Assembly: GCA_900769465.1 (NCBI GenBank) | Contig: CAAGGT010000255.1 | Location: 1 to 64,000 of the forward strand | Source of the DNA: Bacteroidaceae bacterium | GTDB lineage: Bacteria > Bacteroidota > Bacteroidia > Bacteroidales > Bacteroidaceae | DNA: 64,000 nucleotides | Direction of reading: 5' to 3' | Position numbers and translations under genes: made by a program | Shown here: in pieces, positions 1 to 8,788 of the stretch | How the letters are laid out: each line of letters starts with the position of its first letter | Position numbering within the stretch: the stretch's first letter is position 1 | The notes under the pieces: generated by a model | Told to the model about the DNA's origin: nothing | Database searches by the model: none | What the model saw: the letters and a program-made list of their open reading frames with translations, nothing else

Positions 1-164
1 AGCAACAACAGGTCGCACGGAAACGGACGCGTTGCGATAAGCGAGGTTTGTCAATGAAATAACAAAAATTATTAGAAGAGTAATTTTTCAAGAAAGCATC
101 GACAAGCCGAGCAACAACAGGTCGCACGGAACGTGCGGGTTGCGACGAGCGAGGTTTGTCAATG
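1..164. repeat. Tandem structured repeat, two copies, left copy cut by window edge
   Basis: Copy 1 (1-56) and copy 2 (110-164) share the same start (AGCAACAACAGGTCGCACGG) and the same end (GCGAGGTTTGTCAATG), with a variable middle. Each is followed by a small A/T hairpin: 64-71 pairs with 81-88, and ATTACT pairs with AGTAAT near 178-194. Copy 2 folds in nested arms: 101-108 GACAAGCC with 154-161 GGTTTGTC, 111-115 GCAAC with 139-143 GTTGC, and CGCAC with GTGCG inside. Copy 1 keeps the GCAAC/GTTGC arm. The repeat may continue to the left of the window. Function unknown. Confidence 0.6.
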
Positions 165-205
165 CAAAACAAAAAATTACTAAAGAAGTAATACCCGGAA
201 CATAT

Positions 206-239
206 CCTCCGCTTTTGTGGTTTGCCACAGAAGCGGGGG
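206..239. other. Long inverted repeat (hairpin) in gene-free leader
   Basis: Positions 206-220 and 225-239 form a 15-bp stem with two G-U wobbles and a 4-nt TTTG loop. No T-run follows on either strand, so this is not a typical intrinsic terminator. The rest of 240-525 shows no convincing gene: the short open frames there have no start signal or recognisable product. I see nothing else in it. Confidence 0.55.
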
Positions 240-525
240 ATGCCTATATAGGGAACAGGAAGAAATCCCAGAAAAAACAAACGTTCCAAAGACAAAAGGT
301 ACACACGATATACCGCATCGCCCTACAGATTTGAGGACTTTTAAAGGCTATTCCAAAGCCTTTGAAAAACATTTTCAGAAAGGAACATTAATCCACAAAA
401 ACAGGTTATTTGCCTGCAAAACGTCATTATTGCGGCATTTTTATCCATTATTACAGTTCAATTCCAAAACAATTCTGCCTAAAAGTTAAATATTGAAAAA
501 ATTCCGTAATTTACCGCAAAAACTT

Positions 526-557
526 TTTGTCACTACAAAGTTTTCGCAGTATCTTTG
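526..557 (+). promoter_or_regulatory. Bacteroidetes promoter of the tetR-efflux operon
   Basis: A -33 TTTG (526-529) and a -7 TATCTTTG (550-557) are separated by 20 nt, which matches the Bacteroidetes sigma-ABfr consensus. Transcription would start about 20 nt before the GTG at 584. Confidence 0.7.
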
Positions 558-583
558 CAGAGCAAAATAAATTGGGATAGATT

Positions 584-1231
584 GTGAAGGACTGCAATAT
601 AAAGAAAGAGATATACGGCTCAATAGTCGAGACAGCCCACAGGTTGTTTATAGAGCGCGGCATAAAGGATGTCAAGATGGATGACATTGCAGCAGAGCTG
701 TCAATATCCAAACGCACCATATATGAGCTGTTCAACGACAAGGAAGAGTTGCTGATGGAGGTCCTCAGGTTCCAGAATGAAAAGATGTGCGAGAACGGAA
801 GGGAGATAATACGGAACTCATCGCACATACTGGAAATCATCCTCAGACTATACAATCTGCACTTTGAGCTGTTGAAGAAGGTCAACAACAAATTCTTTGC
901 CGAACTGGGCAAATACCCCAAGATATGCCAGGAAAGACAGAACAAGGAGGCGCAGAATGCAAAGAAGTTCAGTGCCTGGATGGAAGTGGGACGACAGCAG
1001 GGACTCTTCCGCGAGGATGCCGACTTTGAAATCCTCACCTTTATCCTGAAACGCGACCTCACGACAATCCTCGAGGTAAAAATGCAGAAAGGACATACAG
1101 AGCTGAACAAATACACCCCCGACGAGCTTGGACGTAAGCTTATACTCTTTTATTTGAGAGGTATATCCACTCCAAAAGGACAGAATATCATAGAGGAATA
1201 TTTGAAGAAAAACGAAATAATAATAGAATAG
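584..1231 (+). CDS. TetR/AcrR family transcriptional regulator
   Basis: Protein of 215 aa with an N-terminal TetR helix-turn-helix at about residues 10-57 (IVETAHRLFIERGIKDVKMD, then a recognition helix around ISKRTIYELF), followed by a divergent all-helical ligand/dimer domain. It starts at GTG 584, just downstream of the promoter at 526-557; no ATG in frame gives the complete HTH. Its stop lies 2 nt before the TolC-family gene, so it is the first gene of an efflux operon and probably its ligand-responsive autorepressor. The ligand cannot be told from sequence. Confidence 0.88.
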   Translation: MKDCNIKKEIYGSIVETAHRLFIERGIKDVKMDDIAAELSISKRTIYELFNDKEELLMEVLRFQNEKMCENGREIIRNSSHILEIILRLYNLHFELLKKVNNKFFAELGKYPKICQERQNKEAQNAKKFSAWMEVGRQQGLFREDADFEILTFILKRDLTTILEVKMQKGHTELNKYTPDELGRKLILFYLRGISTPKGQNIIEEYLKKNEIIIE

Positions 1232-1233
1232 TT

Positions 1234-2565
1234 ATGAAGATGAAGATGCGATTAATGACAGTTGTTGCATTGCTGACAGGTTTCACACTATCGGCAAACG
1301 CACAGGAGAGCATTCCGACAATGCACATCACGCTCGACAAAGCCATTGAGCTGGCATTGAGCGACAACCCCACAATGAAGGTTGCAGAGAAGGAGATTGA
1401 ACTCAAGGAGGTGGCGAAAGCCGAGGCGTGGCAGAACCTTTTGCCATCAGCAACACTTGACGGAGCAATCCAGTACAACATACAGGTTGCCTCAATGAAA
1501 ATGGACATGGGTGGCCAGACAATGGAAATCAAGATGGGTAAGGACGATTCAAACACCTGGAACGCAGCCCTGCAAGTAGCTATTCCACTCTATGCCCCTG
1601 CCGTATACAAGGCAATGAGCCTGTCAAAGAGCGACCTGCAGCTCGCCATCGAAAAGAGTCGCGGCTCAAAGATAGACCTCATCAACCAGGTGACAAAGGC
1701 ATACTACCAGCTGATGCTTGCACAGGACTCATACGAGGTTCTCAAGGAGAACTACAGACTTGCCGAGGCAAACTTTGACATTGTGAACAAGATGTTCGAG
1801 CAGGGAAGAGCCAGTGAATATGACAAAATCAGCGCCGAGGTGCAGAAGAACAATGCCTGGCCATCGGTTGTGAGTGGCAAGAACAGCGTTGAACTTGCTC
1901 AGTTGCAGTTGAAGGTGCTCATGGGAATTACCGCCGAGGTGAATTTTGTCATTGCCGACAACCTCAAGAACTATGAGGGCGAGATGGAAACAGCACTCAC
2001 CAACGAGATTGACTTGAGCAACAACTCGTCACTCAAGCAGATAGACCTGCAGAGCGAACTCCTGCTCAAACAGCGCAAGATGCTCAACGCAGCGTTCCAG
2101 CCCACATTGGCCCTTGTAGGCAACTACCAGTACCAGTCTATCTCGAACACAAACTGGAACCTGTGCAAATACAATTGGAGCGACGCTGCAACAATTACAC
2201 TCTCATTGAGCATTCCGCTCTACAAGGCTTCAAACTTTACAAGCCTCAAGACAAACAAGATACAGCAGGCACAGCTTGCCGAGACAAGAGTGAACACAGA
2301 GCGTATGCTCAATATGCAGGCACAAAGCTACAAGGACAACATGACAGCAAGCGCAGAGCAGCTGCAGAGCAACAAGGCTGCCGTTGAACTCGCCGAGAAG
2401 GGACTTGAGATAAGCCAGAAACGTTATGACGTGGGTAAAGGCACAATCCTTGAATTGACAAACTCACAGGTATCACTGACAAACACAAGACTCTCATACA
2501 ATAACACAATCTACGACTATCTGGTCGCTAAATCAGACCTGAACAAAGTACTTGGAATAGAATAA
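1234..2565 (+). CDS. TolC-family outer membrane efflux protein
   Basis: Protein of 443 aa with a cleavable signal peptide (about residues 1-24, ending SANAQ) and two OEP repeats rich in long coiled-coil helices and alternating beta strands, the usual size for this family. It should form the outer-membrane trimeric channel of the tripartite pump encoded by this gene and the next two. It lies 2 nt after tetR and 17 nt before the adaptor gene. C-terminal repeat landmarks include LAEKGLEISQKRYDVGKGT, characteristic of the OEP family. Substrate unknown; the RND partner is of the drug (HAE1) type rather than a heavy-metal pump. Confidence 0.92.
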   Translation: MKMKMRLMTVVALLTGFTLSANAQESIPTMHITLDKAIELALSDNPTMKVAEKEIELKEVAKAEAWQNLLPSATLDGAIQYNIQVASMKMDMGGQTMEIKMGKDDSNTWNAALQVAIPLYAPAVYKAMSLSKSDLQLAIEKSRGSKIDLINQVTKAYYQLMLAQDSYEVLKENYRLAEANFDIVNKMFEQGRASEYDKISAEVQKNNAWPSVVSGKNSVELAQLQLKVLMGITAEVNFVIADNLKNYEGEMETALTNEIDLSNNSSLKQIDLQSELLLKQRKMLNAAFQPTLALVGNYQYQSISNTNWNLCKYNWSDAATITLSLSIPLYKASNFTSLKTNKIQQAQLAETRVNTERMLNMQAQSYKDNMTASAEQLQSNKAAVELAEKGLEISQKRYDVGKGTILELTNSQVSLTNTRLSYNNTIYDYLVAKSDLNKVLGIE

Positions 2566-2582
2566 ATAAAAAATACAGACCT

Positions 2583-3599
2583 ATGAAGAAGAATTTGAAA
2601 TTCATTGCAATGGCTGCAACCATAATGATATGCGCCTGTGCAAAGACCGAAAACACAGCAACGACTACAGAACCCGTTGTAGAGAAGCCAAAAGTGAAGA
2701 TTGCAAGTGTTACAACAGAGGCTGTGCCACAATTAGAGGAATACTCTACAACAGTTGAGGCAAAGGTAAAAAACAGCATCATCCCGAACTCTCCTTTGAG
2801 AATCGAAAAGATATTCGTTGAAGTTGGCGACAATGTAAAGAAGGGTGACAAGCTTGTTCAACTCGATGCAAAAGACCTTGATAAGCTCAATCTTCAGTTC
2901 GAGTTCCAGAAAAGGGATTTTGAGCGCATTGAAGAACTATACAAAGTGGGTGGCATAGCAAAAGCCGATTATGAAAATGCAAAGACACAGCTCGACGTAA
3001 CACGCAAGACAATTGATAGCCGTTACGAAAACACAGTGCTTGTAAGCCCCATCGACGGTGTAATCTCGGCACGTAACTACGACGACGGTGATATGTATAA
3101 CGGTCAGCCTGTACTTGTAGTGGAGCAGATTTCACCTGTAAAGATGAAAATCAACATCAGCGAATCACACTATGCAAAGACTACAAAGGATTTGGACGTT
3201 AAACTGAAGTTCGAAGCATATGGCAACGAAGAGTTCAACGGTAAGGTAAACATCATTTATCCTACAATTTCAGCGGTTTCACACACATTCCCCGTAGAAC
3301 TTGAGGTTGAGAATGCCAATCACAAGATTCGCCCGGGTATGTATGGTAAAGCAATTGTAAACTTCGGTACATTGAATCACGTGGTTGTTCCTGACCAAGC
3401 AGTAATTAAACAGGCAGGCAGCGGCGACTACTATGTATATACATACGAAAACGGCAAAGTAATCAACAATAAGGTCGAGCTTGGTCGTCGCATGGGTGAC
3501 CGTTATGAACTCCTTTCAGGTATAGCCCCCGGCTCACAGGTTGTCACAGCCGGCAAAGAAGCCCTTCTTAACGGCATTGAGGTTGAAGTAATTGAATAA
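2583..3599 (+). CDS. RND efflux periplasmic adaptor (membrane fusion) lipoprotein
   Basis: Protein of 338 aa. The N-terminus is a lipoprotein signal, with Cys19 (ICAC) the likely lipidated residue. The body has the HlyD/AcrA order: barrel-sandwich half (about 60-95), short alpha hairpin (about 100-140), second lipoyl half (SPIDGVISARNYDDGDMYNG), beta barrel, and a membrane-proximal domain ending PGSQVVTAGKEALLNG. It bridges the RND pump to the TolC channel. The short hairpin is typical of adaptors such as AcrA. Encoded between its two partners. Confidence 0.92.
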   Translation: MKKNLKFIAMAATIMICACAKTENTATTTEPVVEKPKVKIASVTTEAVPQLEEYSTTVEAKVKNSIIPNSPLRIEKIFVEVGDNVKKGDKLVQLDAKDLDKLNLQFEFQKRDFERIEELYKVGGIAKADYENAKTQLDVTRKTIDSRYENTVLVSPIDGVISARNYDDGDMYNGQPVLVVEQISPVKMKINISESHYAKTTKDLDVKLKFEAYGNEEFNGKVNIIYPTISAVSHTFPVELEVENANHKIRPGMYGKAIVNFGTLNHVVVPDQAVIKQAGSGDYYVYTYENGKVINNKVELGRRMGDRYELLSGIAPGSQVVTAGKEALLNGIEVEVIE

Positions 3600-3624
3600 A
3601 AAACAGATTAAAACATAGACAAAT

Positions 3625-6600
3625 ATGAGTGTATATGAAAGTGCTGTAAAAAGGCCTATTATGACCGCTCTATGCTTTATTGCGGTTGTAATATTCGGTA
3701 TCTTCTCATTCTCGAAGCTACCAATCGACCTTATGCCGGACATTGAGACCAACACAATGATGGTCATCACAAGTTACTCCGGTGCAAGTTCATCAGATAT
3801 CGAGAATAACGTATCACGCCCGCTTGAGAACACCCTGAATTCAGTTGAACACCTCAAGCATATCACCTCAAATTCAAAAGAGAACATCTCAATCATAACA
3901 TTGGAGTTCGAATATGGATATGACATCGACGATTTAACAAATGATGTCCGTGATAAGTTGGATATGATAACATCGGTATTGCCCGATGGTGTCAGCACCC
4001 CTATCATATTCAAGTTCTCAGCCGATATGATGCCTATTATGATGCTATCGGTAAAAGCCCGTGAGAGTGTCCCTGCGCTATATAAGATTCTTGATGACAA
4101 CATCGCCAATCCGTTGGCACGTATAGACGGTGTCGGTACCGTATCAATTTCCGGTGCTCCCAAGCGTGAAATCAACATCTATATGAACCCGGAGAAGATG
4201 GAGGCATACAACATCACCGTCGAGGCTGTCAGCTCTGCAATCGGAGCAGAAAACCGCAACATTCCCGGTGGTAACTTTGATATAGGAAGCAACACATATG
4301 CCTTGCGCGTTGAGGGCGAATTCAACAGTCCAAAAGAGATGCTGGACATCGTTGTAGGCTCATATAATGGCGCAAACATCTACCTGAAGGATATTGCACG
4401 CCTTGTTGACAGCACAGAGGAACGCGCACAGAAGACATACACAGACGGACAAACCGGTGCTATGATTATCATCCAAAAGCAGACCGGTGGCAACTCTGTG
4501 GAGATTATCAATTCAATATACGAGAAACTGCCGGAACTACAGAAACGCCTGCCATCAGATGTTGAGATAGGCGTCATTATGGACTCATCAGACAACATCA
4601 AACAAACGGTCAAAACACTTGGCGAGACTATCGGATATGCATTGCTGTTTGTGATGGTAGTGGTATTCATATTCCTGGGACGTTGGAGAGCAACAGTGAT
4701 TATCGGTATCACAATTCCGTTCTCACTCATTGCATCGTTCATCTATCTGCTTGTTTCAGACGGTTCGCTCAACATCATCTCACTCTCGTGTTTGAGTATT
4801 GCCATCGGTAACGTTGTGGACGATGCCATTGTGGTGCTTGAAAATATCACCACACACATCGAACGCGGTTCCAGTCCAAAGAGTGCTGCCGTACACGGAA
4901 CAAACGAGGTTGCAATTTCGGTTGTAGCATCAACACTCACAATGTTGGCTGTGTTCTTCCCGCTGACAATGATTACCGGTATGGCAGGAGTACTGTTCAA
5001 GCAGCTTGGTTGGATGATGTGTATCATTATGGTTGTATCAACCACCGCTGCTTTGACCCTCATCCCTATGATGTGTTCACAGATGCTTAAGCTGAAAAAG
5101 AAGCAGAGCAAGTTCTTCAAGGTTTTCTATACACCAATAGGACGCTCACTTGACAGACTTGACAACTGGTACGCTAAACGCATCAATTGGGCTGTGCGCC
5201 ATCGTTGGTTGGTACTGACAGTCTGTTTCTCAATATTCTTTGCCAGTCTTTTGACATTCCCAAGCCTGAAAAGCGAGTTCTTCCCAGCCCAGGATAGTGC
5301 CCGCGCAACGGCGACATTGGAGTTACCAATCGGCACACGCGTGGAAAAGGCCGAAGAGATTGGCTTGCAGCTCACAAAAATATGGAGAGAGCGATATAAA
5401 AAGGAGCTCAAAGTATGCAATTTCACCGTTGGCCAGGCCGACGAAGACAATGCCTTTGCATCAATGAGCGACAATGGTTCACACATTATCAAATTCAATA
5501 TCTCATTCGTTCCACTGACCGAGCGTGAATTGGGCCTTTCCGTAATCTGCGACCAAATGCGTGCCGACATCAAAAACAACTACCCTGAGATTGTACGCAG
5601 TAACGTGCAATCAGGAGGTGGTGGCGGAATGGGTGGACAAACCAGTGCTTCGTTCGAAATTTACGGTTACGATTTTGCCATAACAGACAGTTTGTCAAGA
5701 GAACTTGCCCGCAACCTTGAGAAATCGCCACTGATTTCACAGGTAAACATAAGCCGTAGCGATTACCAGCCCGAGTACCAGGTAGAGTTTGACCGAGAAA
5801 AATTGGCTATGCACGGTCTGAACTTGAGTACGGCAGCAACGTTCTTGCGTAACAGATATAATGGAGCCCTGGCTACATATTTCCGTGAGGATGGTAACGA
5901 GTACGATGTAAAGGTGCGTTACGAGCCCGAAAGCCGCACAAGCATTGCCGACATAGAGAATGTACTTCTATACTCAAACAATGGTACAAAAGTACGAGTA
6001 AAAGATGTGGGAAAGGTTGTTCAACGCGAATTGCCACCGACTATTGAGCGCAAGGACCGCGAACGTATCGTGACTGTTGATGCTGTTATGGCAGCAGGTG
6101 CAGCCCTAAGTGATGGTGTTGCCTATGGTCTTGGCATTGTTGACAACATGGTAATCCCAAGCGGATATTCAATACAGGTTGCCGGTTCATACGAAGACCA
6201 AATAGAGTCAAACTCCGAGATGGGAATGCTTGCTTTGCTCATTATCATACTAGTATTCATTGTAATGGCAGCGCAGTTCGAGTCTCTGACCTACCCGTTC
6301 ATCATTATGTTCTCTATACCATTTGCATTGAGCGGTGTATTGTTCGCCTTGTACATAACAGGAACAACAATGAACATCATGTCAATACTCGGTGCAATCA
6401 TGCTCATAGGTATTGTGGTAAAGAACGGTATCGTACTCATTGACTACACGATGTTGTTGCGCGGTCGTGGTCTGGGTATCATCCCTGCAACCGTACGTGC
6501 CGCACGCAGCCGTCTGCGCCCTATTCTCATGACCACCCTCACCACCATCCTGGGTATGGTTCCTTTGGCAACAAGCCAGGGTGTAGGTGCTGAGATGTGG

Positions 6601-6798
6601 CGTCCGCTCGGTGTTGCCGTTATCGGCGGTCTGACAATTTCTACAATTATGACACTGGTTTACACACCTGTGATGTACTGTATCTTCGGTAGCAACGGTA
6701 TCAAACGTAGCCGCAAGAAGTTGAGGAAACAACGTGAACTCGAGCAGTACTGGAACGAACACAAGAGCGAGGAGATGCTCATCAACGCTAAAAAATAA
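3625..6798 (+). CDS. RND multidrug efflux permease (AcrB/HAE1-like)
   Basis: Protein of 1057 aa, full length for the HAE1 group. It has the expected twelve membrane helices and two large periplasmic loops. Proton-relay residues are visible: the Asp pair in TM4 (IGNVVDDAIVVLENI) and the Lys in TM10 (IGIVVKNGIVLIDY). The N-terminus VKRPIMTALCFIAVVIFGIF is the usual first helix. The presence of the DD and K residues argues for an active proton-driven pump. A Gly-rich loop (GGGGGMGGQ) lies in the second periplasmic region. It exports amphiphilic compounds with the adaptor and TolC homologue upstream; substrate unknown. Confidence 0.95.
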   Translation: MSVYESAVKRPIMTALCFIAVVIFGIFSFSKLPIDLMPDIETNTMMVITSYSGASSSDIENNVSRPLENTLNSVEHLKHITSNSKENISIITLEFEYGYDIDDLTNDVRDKLDMITSVLPDGVSTPIIFKFSADMMPIMMLSVKARESVPALYKILDDNIANPLARIDGVGTVSISGAPKREINIYMNPEKMEAYNITVEAVSSAIGAENRNIPGGNFDIGSNTYALRVEGEFNSPKEMLDIVVGSYNGANIYLKDIARLVDSTEERAQKTYTDGQTGAMIIIQKQTGGNSVEIINSIYEKLPELQKRLPSDVEIGVIMDSSDNIKQTVKTLGETIGYALLFVMVVVFIFLGRWRATVIIGITIPFSLIASFIYLLVSDGSLNIISLSCLSIAIGNVVDDAIVVLENITTHIERGSSPKSAAVHGTNEVAISVVASTLTMLAVFFPLTMITGMAGVLFKQLGWMMCIIMVVSTTAALTLIPMMCSQMLKLKKKQSKFFKVFYTPIGRSLDRLDNWYAKRINWAVRHRWLVLTVCFSIFFASLLTFPSLKSEFFPAQDSARATATLELPIGTRVEKAEEIGLQLTKIWRERYKKELKVCNFTVGQADEDNAFASMSDNGSHIIKFNISFVPLTERELGLSVICDQMRADIKNNYPEIVRSNVQSGGGGGMGGQTSASFEIYGYDFAITDSLSRELARNLEKSPLISQVNISRSDYQPEYQVEFDREKLAMHGLNLSTAATFLRNRYNGALATYFREDGNEYDVKVRYEPESRTSIADIENVLLYSNNGTKVRVKDVGKVVQRELPPTIERKDRERIVTVDAVMAAGAALSDGVAYGLGIVDNMVIPSGYSIQVAGSYEDQIESNSEMGMLALLIIILVFIVMAAQFESLTYPFIIMFSIPFALSGVLFALYITGTTMNIMSILGAIMLIGIVVKNGIVLIDYTMLLRGRGLGIIPATVRAARSRLRPILMTTLTTILGMVPLATSQGVGAEMWRPLGVAVIGGLTISTIMTLVYTPVMYCIFGSNGIKRSRKKLRKQRELEQYWNEHKSEEMLINAKK

Positions 6799-6810
6799 GA
6801 TTTAACAATA

Positions 6811-6835
6811 TCCGGGGTGGCACCCCCACCCCGGA
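6811..6835 (+). other. GC-rich intercistronic hairpin
   Basis: A 10-bp perfect stem (6811-6820 with 6826-6835, 5-nt loop) lies between the RND gene and the PII-like gene. No T-run follows, so it is more likely an mRNA processing or stability element, or a weak attenuator that lowers expression of the last gene. Confidence 0.55.
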
Positions 6836-6856
6836 CCAAAAAGAAAGAATAGATAT

Positions 6857-7150
6857 ATGAAAGGTGTATTTATAGCATTTGACCAGGCACACAAGGATGC
6901 TGTCATCAGCACACTCGACCGACTCAACTGCCGCGGTTTCTCATTCATCGAGCAGTTGCAAGGACGTGGCAGCAAGACCGGCGAACCACACTATGGCACA
7001 CACGCCTGGGCATCAATGAACTCCGGCATAATAACAATGGTCGATGACAATATTGTAGAAAAGCTGTTGTCGGCACTAAAGAACATTGACGAGAATGCCG
7101 AGATGTTGGGATTGAGAGCTTTTGTATGGAACATAGAGCAGTGCTATTGA
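6857..7150 (+). CDS. Small PII-like protein
   Basis: Protein of 97 aa with the ferredoxin-like alternation of a PII/CutA-like trimeric regulator: MKGVFIAFDQ strand, helix of about residues 12-22, a loop at 33-50 (QLQGRGSKTGEPHYGTHAWA) in the T-loop position, then IITMVDDNIVEKLLSALKNI and a final strand. It lacks the conserved GlnB T-loop Tyr motif, so it is probably not a nitrogen regulator. As last gene of the TetR-RND operon it may be a signalling or metal/nucleotide-binding accessory, comparable to small PII-like proteins found next to other RND pumps. Function inferred from context only. Confidence 0.6.
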   Translation: MKGVFIAFDQAHKDAVISTLDRLNCRGFSFIEQLQGRGSKTGEPHYGTHAWASMNSGIITMVDDNIVEKLLSALKNIDENAEMLGLRAFVWNIEQCY

Positions 7151-7166
7151 GCAACTGCTACAGCCC

Positions 7167-7216
7167 TATAAAGAATTTCTCCTTCAAAGCGTGCTTTGAA
7201 GGAGAAATTCTTTATA
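7167..7216. terminator. Bidirectional terminator, 24-bp perfect palindrome
   Basis: Positions 7167-7190 and 7193-7216 are perfect reverse complements with a 2-nt spacer. It sits between convergent genes (plus strand ending 7150, minus strand ending 7244) and its A/T-rich outer ends supply T-runs for both directions. Confidence 0.85.
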
Positions 7217-7243
7217 TAGACACTCTTTTATATTCAATCCTTA

Positions 7244-8788
7244 TTACTCAAAAACCCTAAGGCAATTGTCATTGGGACGACGCACACGCAAAATACGTGC
7301 CATTTCAGTAGCCAGAATATTTGCCGGAGTCAGCTTATCCTCCAACGCTTGCTCCACTCCTGCTCCATAAATCATCACCGGGAACATCACCGGCGAACGG
7401 TATAGCTGGCGTGAGACAAGAAGCTCATCCTCGACAAGCCTCCATCCCGGCATAAGCCTCAACCACAAATCACCCGAGCCCACAGGGTTGTAACCATTCT
7501 TTGCAAATTGCAGTTCGGGGCTCAACATACCACCAAGACGGTATATAGTAAAGACATCCTCGACACCATCGAGCGACTTCAGGAACTCGACAGCCTGCGA
7601 CACCACGGCCATCTTGTCAAGATTCATGCGCTCTATCAGTTTGTTGTCCATAAACAACTGCGTACCATAGACACCCTCAATGTAGTCGCCTTTGCCGAAC
7701 TTGGCACTCAAATAGACATTGAGCAGAGCCTGTACACGCTCCGAATAGAGCGTTCCCGAAGGAAGGCGGTAGCTGCTGTTCTCGTCACCGCTCTCCATCA
7801 CATAACCGGTTGATGAAAGGGATACCACCACATTCTCAAAGCCGAAGCGTTTGTCAAGTTCATCGAACAGCTGTGCGAGGTTCCTGTCGAGACGCGCATA
7901 GATATCCTGTATCTCAATAGGCCTGTGTGACATAGGCGCACCATCATAATTGCCGGCATAATATGTCAGTGCAAGACAATCCACAACATCATCCTTGCCG
8001 GCCTCGCTGTTCTGCAGAAAGGCAAAAGCCATCTCGTTCACCTCGTCATTGATACAGGCCGATGTCTTGTATACGATGATATTCTTCTTGCCGTCAAAGG
8101 AGTATGAGAATGCCGACGGAGCCTTCTCGCCAAAGTTGTTGTACTCGCCCATACGCAACAGCGGCTGCCATTTGCGCGACTTGCCCTGCACAGCCTTATT
8201 CATGTCGGCAGCCCACGAGGGATAGAGACCATAATAGGAAGAACTGCTCCAGTAACCGGCCATATTATTTTTCCAAAGCACAATATCGGCAGCGTGGCCA
8301 CCGGCCAGCACGGCCGCATCACCATCGGGAGCAATAGAACAGACTATGGCATTGCCACGTGTCGAACGTTTGATTTCATCAGTTATGGTTATGGACTTCA
8401 GGGATGCCGGTGACAAAGCCTCATTCGAGTACACACCCTTGCAGCTTTTGTCCTCTACGCAGTTCACCACGCGCAACGACTTGCGGTCGAGCCAACGTTC
8501 AGCCACAATACCGCTGACATAGGGATTCGTTCCCGTTGAGAGTGTTGCCACAGCCGTAGCCCTGTCAATGTTGTCAAAGGCATAATAGACATTGTCATAC
8601 ACCTTTCCGCCCGACATAAGACGTTTGAATCCCCCCTCGCAATAAAGCCCTTCGAATTCATATAGGAAATCTGTTCTCAACTGGTCAACCACAATGCTCA
8701 CATAAAGCTTGGGGGACGCGTTGCGCTGCTGGGCAAAAAGCGATGAAACACAGCACAACAATACTATCAGACAATATTTAAATCGCAT
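7244..8788 (-). CDS. PafA-family alkaline phosphatase homologue, probable pseudoenzyme
   Basis: Secreted protein of 514 aa (signal peptide to about residue 19). The fold signature of the Bacteroidetes PafA/NPP alkaline phosphatases is clear: VSIVVDQLRTD at 30-40, TLSTGTNPYVSGI at 82-94, IQDIYARLDRNLAQLFDELD at 293-312, and VMIYGAG at the end of the domain. However, by comparison with the family from memory, the zinc ligands look replaced: D-x-x-G-H becomes NYDGAP (280-285), A-D-H-G becomes SSTG (325-328), the T-H-V-P His site becomes SPVMFPV (465-471), and the nucleophile segment reads DRATAV. Only Asp35 is retained. Its start overlaps the upstream DUF4105 gene by 22 nt, so the two are co-translated. 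Catalytic activity is doubtful; a binding or scaffold role is possible. Confidence 0.75.
   Translation of the reverse strand: MRFKYCLIVLLCCVSSLFAQQRNASPKLYVSIVVDQLRTDFLYEFEGLYCEGGFKRLMSGGKVYDNVYYAFDNIDRATAVATLSTGTNPYVSGIVAERWLDRKSLRVVNCVEDKSCKGVYSNEALSPASLKSITITDEIKRSTRGNAIVCSIAPDGDAAVLAGGHAADIVLWKNNMAGYWSSSSYYGLYPSWAADMNKAVQGKSRKWQPLLRMGEYNNFGEKAPSAFSYSFDGKKNIIVYKTSACINDEVNEMAFAFLQNSEAGKDDVVDCLALTYYAGNYDGAPMSHRPIEIQDIYARLDRNLAQLFDELDKRFGFENVVVSLSSTGYVMESGDENSSYRLPSGTLYSERVQALLNVYLSAKFGKGDYIEGVYGTQLFMDNKLIERMNLDKMAVVSQAVEFLKSLDGVEDVFTIYRLGGMLSPELQFAKNGYNPVGSGDLWLRLMPGWRLVEDELLVSRQLYRSPVMFPVMIYGAGVEQALEDKLTPANILATEMARILRVRRPNDNCLRVFE

Noticed and set aside
140..489. Short open frames in the leader before tetR
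   Set aside because: They run through a repeat and hairpins, have no promoter pattern and differ between repeat copies by stops.
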